A DNA stretch of 64,000 bases, taken from the NCBI GenBank assembly GCA_900078775.1, contig LT549889.1, forward strand, positions 682,001-746,000, written 5' to 3'. The notes under the pieces are model-generated. The model worked only from the letters and a program-made list of their open reading frames with translations. It made no database searches and was not told the origin of the DNA. The DNA comes from Mycolicibacterium aurum. GTDB lineage: Bacteria; Actinomycetota; Actinomycetes; Mycobacteriales; Mycobacteriaceae. Every line of letters starts with the position of its first letter. Within the stretch, counting starts at the first letter, position 1. The translations under genes were made by a program, and so were the position numbers. Positions 55,975 to 64,000 of the stretch are shown piece by piece.

Positions 55975-58900
55975 TCAACCCGGGAACCCGACGGTGGTGC
56001 CGGGCATCAGTTTGACCACCCGACCGCGGCACTCGACGTCGATTCCGGCCGCATGGCGCGGATCCACGCTGATGATCACGCCCTTACCGCTGACCCGTAG
56101 GTGCAGGTGCAGTCCGCGGTAGTGGATCGGAATCGCCAGCACACCAAGGGATTCCGGCCAGTACGGGGAGAGGATGAGGCGATCGGAGCGGGTCTCCAGG
56201 CCGGTGAAGCAACGCTGCATGAGATCCACGGTGCCCGCCATGGCCGCCAGGTGGACACCCTCGGACGTGGTGCCGCCCTGGATATCGGAGACATCTGATT
56301 TCAGCGCCTGCTGGAAGAACTGCAGGGCGCGATCGCGATTGGCCCTGGCCAGCACCCAGGTGTGCACGACGCCGCTGAGCGTGGACCCGTGCGAGGTGCG
56401 GGCCAGGTAATAGTCGACCATCGCCGGCACCTGCTCGGGGAGCAGACGGTAGCCGAGCCGGTCGAGCAGCTCGCGCAGCTCATCGGCCGAGAGCAGGTAG
56501 AGCAGCATGAGTACGTCGGCCTGCTTGGATGCCTTGTAGCGGTTGACATCGTCGTTTTCGGCCTCCAGGATGCGGTCCAGCCGCTGGATGTTGCCGTACT
56601 GCCGGCGGAGGCGGTCCCAATCCAGCTCGGCCAGATCGCCGTAGCCCTCGAACTGGCTGATGACCCCGTCGTGGAACGGGACGTACATCCGCCGGCTCAC
56701 CTGCTCCCAGTGCGCCAGCTCGGCGCTGTGCAGCCCCAGTTTCTCCAGCAGGTCGAGGCGGTTGGGCAGGGGCAGCAGATTCAGTGCGTCGAGCGCACGC
56801 ATGATCACCCAGACCGCCATGACGTTGGTGTAGGCGTTGTTGTCGATACCGTCGTAGGGGGCCTCGGGGTAGCCGGAGTGGAATTCGTCGGGCCCGATCA
56901 CACCGTTGATGCCGAAGCGTTCCCGCTCGTCGTCGTGCTGGGCCAGGCTGACGAAGAACCGCGCGACCTCGACGATCAGCTCGGCGCCGTAGTCGATCAG
57001 ATAGGCGAGGTCGCCGGTGACCTGATAGAACTTCCACGCGCTGTAGGCGACGGCGACCCCGATGTGATGTGCCCGGGCGCTGGCGTCCGGATTCCACCGG
57101 CCGCTGCGCGGATTCAGGTGCAGCCGTTGGCTTTCCTCGCGCCCGTCGCTGCCGGATTGCCAGGGAAACATCGCGCCCGCATGGCCGGCCGCCCGGGCGG
57201 CGTGCCGGGCCTCGGGCAGGCGCCGGTAGCGGTAGGCCAGCAGCGATCGGGTGATCATCGGGAACCGCAGGTTCAGGACGGGGAAGATGAACAGCTCATC
57301 CCAGAAGATGTGGCCGCGATAGGCCTCCCCGTGCAGTCCGCGGGCCGGCACCCCGACATCGAGGTCCGCGGTGTTCGGTGACACCGTCTGCAGCAGATGC
57401 AGCAGATGCAGGCGCAGGATCCGTACCTCGTCGGGGAAGTCGACGAACTCGATGGACAATCGCTCCCACAGGTGCGCCCATGCGGTCAGGTGCCCGTCCA
57501 GCACCTCGGCGAACCGGCCGAGCCGGGCCAGCCCGCGCTGGGCGTCGACCCCGGGTTCGGAGGTGGCGACATCGCGGCCGGTGTGGACGGTGACGAGCTT
57601 CTCGACCGTCACCGTCTCACCGGTCGACAGCTGCACCGCGATGTCGTGACCGATCTCGGCGCCCCGGTCGAACAGCGCGAAGGCCACGGGTACCGGCGCC
57701 CCGTCCCGCCGGACGGTGGTGCGCGCGGCCATCGCCACCTGGATGCGGGACTGGTTGGTCTGCACGCTCAGCAGCACTGAATCGTCGGCGATCTGGCGGG
57801 TTTGCACCGACCCGAGATGCTTGTTGGCCAGGTCCCGGTAGCGCTCCACCAGCGAGTTCGTCACGTTGCCGTCGAGGGTGGAGCGAAACTCGATGGTCCC
57901 CGACCAGTCCTCGGCGCGCACCGTGGTCTCCAGCGCCCCGACGTGCGGTAGGTGCATGGCCACGAAGCGGCGCTGTCGCAGCACACTGGTCCGGTCGGCG
58001 GCGTCACGGAAGCGCACCTCGCGGGTCAGCACCGCGGCGCGCAGGTCGAGGGTCTGGCGGTAGGACAGAACGGTGACCGCGTCGATGTCGAACCAGTCGC
58101 CCCCGTTGATACGGAACGTCAACGCAAGCCAATTCGGCAGGTTGACCAGACTCTCGTTGTCGATCTCGGTCCCCGACACGTTGTCGACGAGCCGGTTGAA
58201 CACCCCGGCCGCGTAGGTGCCCGGATAGTGCACCTGCCCGGCCTTCGACTCGGGGGCGGCGCCCCGGGTGGCGAAGTAGCCGTTGCCCACCGTGCACAAT
58301 GCCTCACGGAGTTTCTCGTTCTGCGGATCGTATCCGTCGAAGACGTAATCCCAGGCCTCACCGGCCATCTGGCGCTGGTAGGACAGCCACCGATACCCCC
58401 GCTCGATGAATTCGCACACCTGATCCGGGCTCTGCAGGGTGAAGTGTGCGGCGGTCTTGCGGTCGCCGTCCTCGTCGTGTCCGACGACGATCCCGACACC
58501 GTCGAATCGGATCGCATCGAAGGCGTCCTCGTCGGTCAGGTCGTCGCCGACATAGATCGGCAGCAGCGAGCCCGACGGGTCGATGCGTTCGCGGATCCAG
58601 GTCAGCGTGCTGCCCTTGTCCCAGTCGACGTCGGGCCGCAGTTCGACGAGCATCCGCCCGCTGGTCACACGTAGCCCCAACTGGGCACCGAGGTCTTTTG
58701 TGGCGGAGACGATCTCGTTGACACGCCCCGGATCCACCTCGCGGAAGTGCACCGCGACGGCGAAGCGTTTGTGCTCGATGCGCACCCCGGGGATCCCGGC
58801 CAGGGTATGCCCCAGGTCGGTGGCGGCCTGCTCGAGGATGGGGATGAACACGGCGGCGGCATCGTTGCAGTGGTAGGCACCGTCCGGCGCCGTCAACTCG

Positions 58901-59652
58901 AACCCGTGGCTGCCGGCGTACCAGATCCCGGAGACACCGACCCGGTCGCGGACATCCGCGAGGTCACGCCCGCTCACGATGGCCACCGGGCACAGCCCGG
59001 AAACGTGTTCCAGCGCCTCGGCAGCACCGTCGACGAGCCCGGCCGCGGCGGGGTCGGCGACGATGGGCGAGAGTGTTCCGTCGAAGTCCAGGAACAGCGC
59101 CGACTCGCGTGCGGTGGTGATGTTGATGAACTGGCCGTAGGACCCCACCGCGTTCGGCAGCTCCGAGCGGCGCCGGTCTCCGGTGCGGACGGCGATGTCG
59201 GCGAGGCGGTCGAGCACCACGTCGGCGCCGTGGCGGGTCAACTCGGCGGGACCGCCGGCCCCGTCGATACCGACGACGAGCGCGAACCCGCCCTGGCGGC
59301 CCGCCGCCACCCCGGCGGCCGAGTTCTCCACGACGACACACCGCTGCGGCCGCACCCCGAGGCGGCGGGCGGCCTCGAGAAGTACTGTGGGATCCGGTGT
59401 TTCGACGGTGCCGCGGTCGCCGTCGGTACCGTCGATGCAGACGTCGAACAGATCATCGACCCCGGCGGCCACCAGGGCCTTGCGGCACTGCGGGCTGGAC
59501 GAGTAGACGGCCACCTCGACCCCGATGGCCTGTAGTTTCCGGGTCAGGTCGACGGTCGCCCCGAAGATCGGCACATCGCTGGTCAGCGCGCCGTCGAGGT
59601 CGAGCAGCACCGCGTCGTGATAGCGGGGATCGATCGTGACCGGCAGTTTCAT
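55975..59652 (-). CDS. otsB1: OtsB1: HAD + trehalose-phosphatase-like + GH65 three-domain protein
   Basis: A 1225-residue protein matching the M. tuberculosis Rv2006 layout: a beta-phosphoglucomutase-like HAD domain (AVLLDLDGALTSD; residues 1-200), a trehalose-6-phosphate-phosphatase-like domain (LFLDFDGTLSPIV; 215-470, with YVGDDLTDEDAF) and a GH65 glycoside phosphorylase/hydrolase domain (480-1225, general acid Glu in GVIGPDEFHSG). It probably phosphorolyses trehalose-like disaccharides and processes the glucose phosphate. Its ATG overlaps the ppsA stop (ATGA), so loss of ppsA function leaves its translation intact. Confidence 0.93.
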   Translation of the reverse strand: MKLPVTIDPRYHDAVLLDLDGALTSDVPIFGATVDLTRKLQAIGVEVAVYSSSPQCRKALVAAGVDDLFDVCIDGTDGDRGTVETPDPTVLLEAARRLGVRPQRCVVVENSAAGVAAGRQGGFALVVGIDGAGGPAELTRHGADVVLDRLADIAVRTGDRRRSELPNAVGSYGQFINITTARESALFLDFDGTLSPIVADPAAAGLVDGAAEALEHVSGLCPVAIVSGRDLADVRDRVGVSGIWYAGSHGFELTAPDGAYHCNDAAAVFIPILEQAATDLGHTLAGIPGVRIEHKRFAVAVHFREVDPGRVNEIVSATKDLGAQLGLRVTSGRMLVELRPDVDWDKGSTLTWIRERIDPSGSLLPIYVGDDLTDEDAFDAIRFDGVGIVVGHDEDGDRKTAAHFTLQSPDQVCEFIERGYRWLSYQRQMAGEAWDYVFDGYDPQNEKLREALCTVGNGYFATRGAAPESKAGQVHYPGTYAAGVFNRLVDNVSGTEIDNESLVNLPNWLALTFRINGGDWFDIDAVTVLSYRQTLDLRAAVLTREVRFRDAADRTSVLRQRRFVAMHLPHVGALETTVRAEDWSGTIEFRSTLDGNVTNSLVERYRDLANKHLGSVQTRQIADDSVLLSVQTNQSRIQVAMAARTTVRRDGAPVPVAFALFDRGAEIGHDIAVQLSTGETVTVEKLVTVHTGRDVATSEPGVDAQRGLARLGRFAEVLDGHLTAWAHLWERLSIEFVDFPDEVRILRLHLLHLLQTVSPNTADLDVGVPARGLHGEAYRGHIFWDELFIFPVLNLRFPMITRSLLAYRYRRLPEARHAARAAGHAGAMFPWQSGSDGREESQRLHLNPRSGRWNPDASARAHHIGVAVAYSAWKFYQVTGDLAYLIDYGAELIVEVARFFVSLAQHDDERERFGINGVIGPDEFHSGYPEAPYDGIDNNAYTNVMAVWVIMRALDALNLLPLPNRLDLLEKLGLHSAELAHWEQVSRRMYVPFHDGVISQFEGYGDLAELDWDRLRRQYGNIQRLDRILEAENDDVNRYKASKQADVLMLLYLLSADELRELLDRLGYRLLPEQVPAMVDYYLARTSHGSTLSGVVHTWVLARANRDRALQFFQQALKSDVSDIQGGTTSEGVHLAAMAGTVDLMQRCFTGLETRSDRLILSPYWPESLGVLAIPIHYRGLHLHLRVSGKGVIISVDPRHAAGIDVECRGRVVKLMPGTTVGFPG

Positions 59653-61846
59653 GACGCCGGTGCGGACGCGAGTTGTTGTTCGGTTGCCAGCACTTGGCGG
59701 GTGGTCCGCACCACGGTGTCCGGATTCAGGCTCATCGAGTCGATGCCGATCCGGACCAGGAACTCGGCCATGTCCGGGTAATCCGACGGCGCCTGTCCGC
59801 AAAGGCCGGAGTGAATCCCGTTGCGGCGGCAGCCCTCGACGGCCAGCCGGATCATCTCCTTGACGCCGTCATCACGCTCGTCGTAGTCGAAGGCCACGAT
59901 TTCACTGTCGCGGTCGACGCCGAGGGTGAGCTGGGTCAGGTCGTTGGAGCCGATGGAGAAGCCGTCGAAACGGCTGGCGAACTGGTCGATCAGGATCACG
60001 TTGTTCGGGATCTCGCACATCGCGTACACCTTGAGCCCGTTTTCGCCGCGGCGCAGACCGAGGTCGGCCATCGTCTGCAGGACCAGGTCCGCCTCACCGA
60101 CCCGTCGGACGAACGGGAGCATCAGGATGACGTTCGTCAGGCCCATCTCGTCGCGCACCCGCCGCATGGCGCGGCATTCCAGCGCGAACCCCTCGGCGTA
60201 GGCCGGATGGGCATAGCGGGAGGCGCCGCGGAAGCCGAGCATCGGGTTGCTCTCGGCCGGTTCGAATCCGGCGCCGCCGAGCAGGCTGGCGTACTCGTTG
60301 GTCTTGAAGTCCGACATCCGCACCACGACCGGCTTCGGCCAGAAGGCGGCGGCGATGGTGCCGATGCCCTCGGAGAGGCGTTCCACGAAGTATGTGCCGC
60401 CGTCGGGGTAGCCCAGGGTGAGCCGGTCGATCCTCCGGCGCGCTTCGGGGTCGCCGACCTGGTCGGGATGCAGCAGGGCCAGCGGGTGCACCTTGATGTA
60501 CTCGCCGATGATGAACTCCATCCGGGCGAGTCCGACCCCGTCGTTGGGCAGGAACGACGTCTTGAACGCGAGGTCGGGGTTGCCCAGGTTGAGCATGATC
60601 TGCCGCGGTTGGTGACGATCGCCGCGGCGGTCTTCATGACCGGCTCCCAGTCGGGCGTGGTGGTGTCGGAGACCAGCACCTCACCCGGTTGGAAATCCGA
60701 GAGCTGCGCCTGGTTCTCGATGCGTCGCACCGTGCCCGACGCGATCCGTTCGCCGACCGCACGCCCCTCGGCCAGAATGTCGCCGCGCCCGGTGAGCACG
60801 TAGGACTCCAGCGCGGTCGCGCTCTGCTGGGAGACCACGGTCTCCGGACGGGCCTGCACGATGTAGAGCTTGCCGTCGAGACCGTCCTTGGCCCACTCCA
60901 TGTCCATCGGCCGTCCGTAGTGATCCTCGATGGTGCAGGCGTAGCCGGCGAGTTCCAGGACGTCGGAATCGGTCAGGCAGAACCGCGCCCGGTCGGACTT
61001 GGGGGTGGGGATGTTGCGGGTGGTGTTCTTGGTCTCGCCCTCGACGAGGATCATCTTCACCGCCTTGTCGCCGAGGTGGCGGCGCAGTACCGCGCGGTGA
61101 CCGGCCGCATAGGTCGGCTTGTGGACATAGAACTCGTCGGGGTCGACGGCGCCCTGAACCACGTTCTCGCCCAATCCGTAGGCGCCGGTGATGAACACGG
61201 CGTCGCGGAAGCCCGATTCGGTGTCGATGGAAAACATCACCCCCGATGACGAGATGTCCGAGCGCACCATCTTCATGATGGCGATCGACAGCGAAACCCT
61301 GAACTGGTCGAAGCCCTGGTCGATTCGGTAGTGGATGGCGCGATCGGTGAACAGGCTGGCGAAACAACGGCGGCAGGTTTCGAGCAGGCTCTCGTCGCCC
61401 TTGATGTTGAGGAACGAATCCTGTTGCCCGGCGAAGCTGGCGGTCGGCAGGTCCTCCGCGGTGGCGGAACTGCGTACCGCGAGGCTGACCTCCTCGCCGT
61501 ACTCCTGCTGCAGGGTGCGGTAGCCCTGCAGAATTTCGGCGGCCAGGTCATCGGGGAGGCCGGCGCCGTAGACGATTTCCCGGGCCCGCTTGGCCTTGCG
61601 GGCCAGCGCGGCGACGTCGTCGGGGTCGATGTCGTCGAGTTCGGCGTGCAGGCGGTCCCAGGCACCCGCCTCGTCCAACATGTGTCGATAGGCGGCGGCG
61701 GTGATGGCGAACCCGTGCGGCACCCGGACCCCGTGCTCGGAGAGCTTCCGGAACATCTCACCCAGCGAGGCGTTCTTGCCACCGACCAGCGGCACGTCCT
61801 CGATCCCGAAGTCCTCGAAAAAGCGGACGAACCCCCGTGGACTCAT
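59649..61846 (-). pseudogene. ppsA: Phosphoenolpyruvate synthase, inactivated by internal deletion
   Basis: The N-terminal 415 codons (from MSPRGFVRFFEDFG) encode a normal ATP-grasp domain ending TAAAIVTNRG. The C-terminal 315 codons (from MLNLGNPDLAF) encode a normal PEP-binding domain with SGLCGQAPSDYPD. The segment between them, which in the family holds GGRTCHAA with the phosphorylated His and the swivelling domain, is missing, and the two parts are in different frames (junction at 60596-60604). By comparison with E. coli PpsA about 70 residues are lost. The gene cannot make active enzyme. Confidence 0.9.
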
Positions 61847-61865
61847 GATCTGGCCTTCCGTTACC

Positions 61866-61877
61866 CGTTCGCGAACG
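61866..61877. promoter_or_regulatory. 12-bp perfect palindrome upstream of ppsA
   Basis: CGTTCGCGAACG lies 20 bases before the ppsA ATG. It recalls but does not match the mycobacterial LexA site (TCGAAC-N4-GTTCGA, opposite orientation of halves). It is a possible operator of unknown regulator. Confidence 0.3.
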
Positions 61878-61903
61878 CCAACGTCCCATACGTGACACCG
61901 CGG

Positions 61904-61923
61904 GGACAGGGCCAAAGGTCATC
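61904..61923 (-). promoter_or_regulatory. DosR-box-like element upstream of ppsA-otsB1
   Basis: GGACAGGGCCAAAGGTCATC lies about 58 bases before the ppsA ATG. Read on the minus strand, GACCTTTGGCCCT resembles the DosR site GGGACTTTNGGCCCT. The 14-mer GGACAGGGCCAAAG also occurs upstream of the WS/DGAT gene. In M. tuberculosis otsB1 belongs to the DosR regulon. The remaining 180 bases of this divergent gap show no gene. Confidence 0.45.
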
Positions 61924-62105
61924 TGAATGGACCCCGTTGGGGAGTGTCGGGTGGCTTCGGTGTGCGGATCGCCCTGAACGTGTCGGTGTCGCGCGATATC
62001 CTGAGGTCGGGTTTCAGGCTTGCCCGCCGGTGTCAACGGCGTGAGGCGATAGTCGGCAATCATCAACATGCGCTGCCTCCGCTGGGGCGGCTGAAGGGAG
62101 CACCC

Positions 62106-63101
62106 ATGACGACGCTCAACGAGCCGGGCTACGACGTGATCGGCGATATTCACGGTTGCGCCGACGACCTCGAGGCCTTGCTGACTCGGATGGGCTACGA
62201 CGTTCGCGGTGCCGCGTACCGGCACCCCAGCCGTACCGCGATCTTCGTCGGTGACCTCATCGACCGCGGGCCGCATCAGCTGCGGGTATTGCAGACGGTC
62301 AAAGCGATGGTCGACGCCGGCAGCGCGCGAATGGTGTTGGGAAACCACGAGTTCAACGCGCTCGCGTACGACACCGAGTGGCCGGCGGGCTCGGGGAAGT
62401 TCCTGCGGCCGCACGATGATCCTGACCACCCCTGGTCGGCGAAGAACGAGGCGCAGCACGCGGAGTTCCTGCGGCAGGTGGTGGGGGAGGAGCGTGCCGA
62501 GTACCTGGCCTGGTTCCGGAGGCAGCCGCTGTGGCTGGACCTCGGCGACATTCGCGTCGTGCACGCCTGCTGGCATGCGGAGTCGATCGCGGTGCTGACC
62601 GAGGCGCTGGGTGGTGACCGGATCGCTTCGGACGAGCAACTGGCCCGGGCGTCCACCGCGGGTGACCCGGTCTACGAGGCGGTGGAGACGCTGCTCAAGG
62701 GACCCGAGATCAGTCTGGTCGGGCACGGGCAGCCGGCTTACCTCGACAAGGACGGTCACTCCCGCAAGCAGGCCCGGCTGCGCTGGTGGGACCACACCGC
62801 GGCCACGCTGGCTGATCTCGCCGAGATCAGCGGTACGTTCACCACAGAGCACGGTGAGCCCTACCCGGCGCTGCCGGGGATCGAGGTGTCGCAGGACTAC
62901 GTCTATGACGGGCGGGTGCCGGTGTTCTACGGGCACTACTGGCGGCAAGACGAGCCGCAGCATCTGCATGACTGGACGGACTATGCCGCGTGCGTGGACT
63001 TCAGCGCGGTCAAGGGTGGGTCGCTGACGGCGTACCGGTGGTCGGGGGAGACGCGGATCGTTGTGGATAACTACGTGCAGGTGCCCGCTTCGGCGCCATA
63101 G
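62106..63101 (+). CDS. Calcineurin-like metallophosphoesterase
   Basis: A 331-residue phosphoesterase. The metal-binding motifs appear in order: DVIGDIHGCADDLE (D-x-H), FVGDLIDRGP (G-D-x-x-D-R), VLGNHEFNA (G-N-H-E), a later HACWH, and GHGQPAY. It is of the PrpA/ApaH-like group, so possible substrates are phosphoproteins or dinucleotide polyphosphates. The start at 62106 (MTTLNEPGYDVIGD) places the first motif at the usual distance. It is divergent from ppsA across 259 bases. Confidence 0.9.
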   Translation: MTTLNEPGYDVIGDIHGCADDLEALLTRMGYDVRGAAYRHPSRTAIFVGDLIDRGPHQLRVLQTVKAMVDAGSARMVLGNHEFNALAYDTEWPAGSGKFLRPHDDPDHPWSAKNEAQHAEFLRQVVGEERAEYLAWFRRQPLWLDLGDIRVVHACWHAESIAVLTEALGGDRIASDEQLARASTAGDPVYEAVETLLKGPEISLVGHGQPAYLDKDGHSRKQARLRWWDHTAATLADLAEISGTFTTEHGEPYPALPGIEVSQDYVYDGRVPVFYGHYWRQDEPQHLHDWTDYAACVDFSAVKGGSLTAYRWSGETRIVVDNYVQVPASAP

Positions 63102-63131
63102 CTGTCGGGGCCCGGGCGTAGCTTCCGGCTC

Positions 63132-64000
63132 ATGAACGACGGACGGAAACGGCGCCAGGCCAAACAGGCCCGCCGAGACGCGCGACGGCGGGCTCAGCGC
63201 CCAGCACCGGTACCCGAAATGGTCGCGTTTGTGCGAGGTGCTTTAGACGCAGGGCACCCATTGGAGATGCTCAGCCTGGTCGGCGTGATGGTCGAAACGT
63301 TGCTGCCGCACGAGTTCTCGTACCCGACGGACCGTGAGCGCATCGACCCGAACCCTGGCCTCGATCCCATCGCGAGCCTGCCGTTTCCTGAATACACCGC
63401 TGCACTGGCAATTTTCGCCGAGATCGCGGTGGCAGACGCGGATCTCCAACACCGATGCCGCAACGCACTCGGATTGCGGGCTGATACGCCGCCGCAGTGG
63501 ATTGTCGACCTGCCGAGGTTGGAGATCTACCGCGCGGTCCGGGTAACGGAGGTGCTCGGGGACAGCGATCAGGTGATGTTCGGTGTGCGTCTTGCCGGGG
63601 GTCACGAACTGACGTGCGGCGTCGTGATCGATCACATGGGGGTATCGACGGTGCGTGATATCGGGCTGTGGCCGGATGCGCTCGATACGGTAGTCGCCCC
63701 GGTCGATTGTTCCTCTGGTGACGTCGATGTGGTGGACATGAGCCTGGCCGATGCGCGTGCCTGGATCGAGAAGGGGTTCGAGTTCGTCATCATCCCGCGG
63801 TTTGTCGAGAAGCGCCCGGGGTTCCACGCTCTGCTGCGGTGGCTGACTGGCCAGCTTCCAGACGGTGGGCAACCCTTCGACCGCAGGCGGCAGGATTGGC
63901 GGGAAACCGCAGAACTGGTGGACAGCTTCTTCGACTCACCGCAGGGGGCGCGGTTTGACCGCGCAGAGTTCGAGGAAGTGCTGGAGGAGCTGATGGATGA
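63132..64000 (+). CDS. Unknown protein, cut by the right edge
   Basis: An open frame of at least 289 codons begins at ATG 63132 with a very basic N-terminus (MNDGRKRRQAKQARRDARRR) and continues without a stop to the window end. It contains VAFVRGALDAGHPLEMLSLV, WIVDLPRLEIYRAVRV, and an acidic region near the end (AEFEEVLEELMD). No motif is recognised and no membrane segments are seen. It follows the phosphoesterase by 30 bases, so cotranscription is likely. Confidence 0.75.
   Translation, partial: MNDGRKRRQAKQARRDARRRAQRPAPVPEMVAFVRGALDAGHPLEMLSLVGVMVETLLPHEFSYPTDRERIDPNPGLDPIASLPFPEYTAALAIFAEIAVADADLQHRCRNALGLRADTPPQWIVDLPRLEIYRAVRVTEVLGDSDQVMFGVRLAGGHELTCGVVIDHMGVSTVRDIGLWPDALDTVVAPVDCSSGDVDVVDMSLADARAWIEKGFEFVIIPRFVEKRPGFHALLRWLTGQLPDGGQPFDRRRQDWRETAELVDSFFDSPQGARFDRAEFEEVLEELMD

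Noticed and set aside
61866..61877. LexA/SOS box
   Set aside because: CGTTCGCGAACG has the half-sites in the reverse order and wrong spacing compared with TCGAAC-N4-GTTCGA.

Overview
The window is high-G+C actinobacterial DNA and almost certainly comes from a rapidly growing mycobacterium (Mycolicibacterium-type). Several markers point there: a nuo operon preceded by an Rv3143-like receiver protein, the fadE24-fadE23 pair, hisN, fprA, prfB, ftsE-ftsX-smpB-ssrA in the M. tuberculosis gene order, an antigen 85 mycolyltransferase, an MmpL protein, an F420-type nitroreductase relative, and a tmRNA tag reading ADSNQRDYALAA. Coding density is very high. No gene-free stretch exceeds 300 bases; the longest gaps (about 230-260 bases, at 24062-24292, 50266-50525 and 61847-62105) are described where they hold signals. 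No tRNA, rRNA, CRISPR array, insertion sequence or prophage was seen.

Region 1 (1-10801, minus strand) holds complex I, nuoA to nuoK with nuoK cut by the left edge. Most junctions are stop/start overlaps. Two of them carry tandem repeats: three 65-bp units between nuoB and nuoC, each encoding a 22-codon peptide joined by ATGA overlaps, and three 33-bp units extending the NuoG C-terminus. Upstream lies a degenerate response-regulator receiver. Region 2 (10812-19476, minus) is a catabolic operon: an HmgA-like dioxygenase, an alpha/beta hydrolase, a CoA-transferase, an HMG-CoA-lyase-like enzyme, a TetR regulator, and an acyl-CoA dehydrogenase / APH kinase / small-protein trio resembling the lva system for 4-hydroxyacids. 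Two small proteins (SnoaL-like and YceI) follow.

Region 3 (19494-30415) is accessory lipid and aromatic metabolism. It contains a frameshifted amidohydrolase divergent from an aldehyde dehydrogenase across a palindromic promoter, a flavin monooxygenase operon with its TetR regulator, antigen 85 with a structured leader, an FAD monooxygenase, fadE24/fadE23 and hisN. Several promoters have an inverted repeat overlapping the -10 box. Region 4 (30439-40876) is conserved core: fprA, prfB, an MscS channel, a Pro/Thr-rich membrane protein, ftsE, ftsX, smpB, an EamA transporter, a GGDEF-EAL protein and ssrA.

Region 5 (40907-54415) is mixed. It includes a LigD-like polymerase divergent from a proteasome-beta-like Ntn hydrolase, an MmpL transporter, a cNMP-binding protein, a diiron-type protein with its reductase, TetR plus a fatty-acid desaturase, and a SWIM-finger protein facing an ERCC4 nuclease with an Lsr2-like tail. 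Region 6 (54580-64000) has a dormancy flavour: a wax ester/triacylglycerol synthase, the three-domain OtsB1, and a PEP synthase gene that has lost its catalytic phosphohistidine domain, with DosR-box-like elements upstream of the synthase and of ppsA. A metallophosphatase and a truncated unknown gene close the window.
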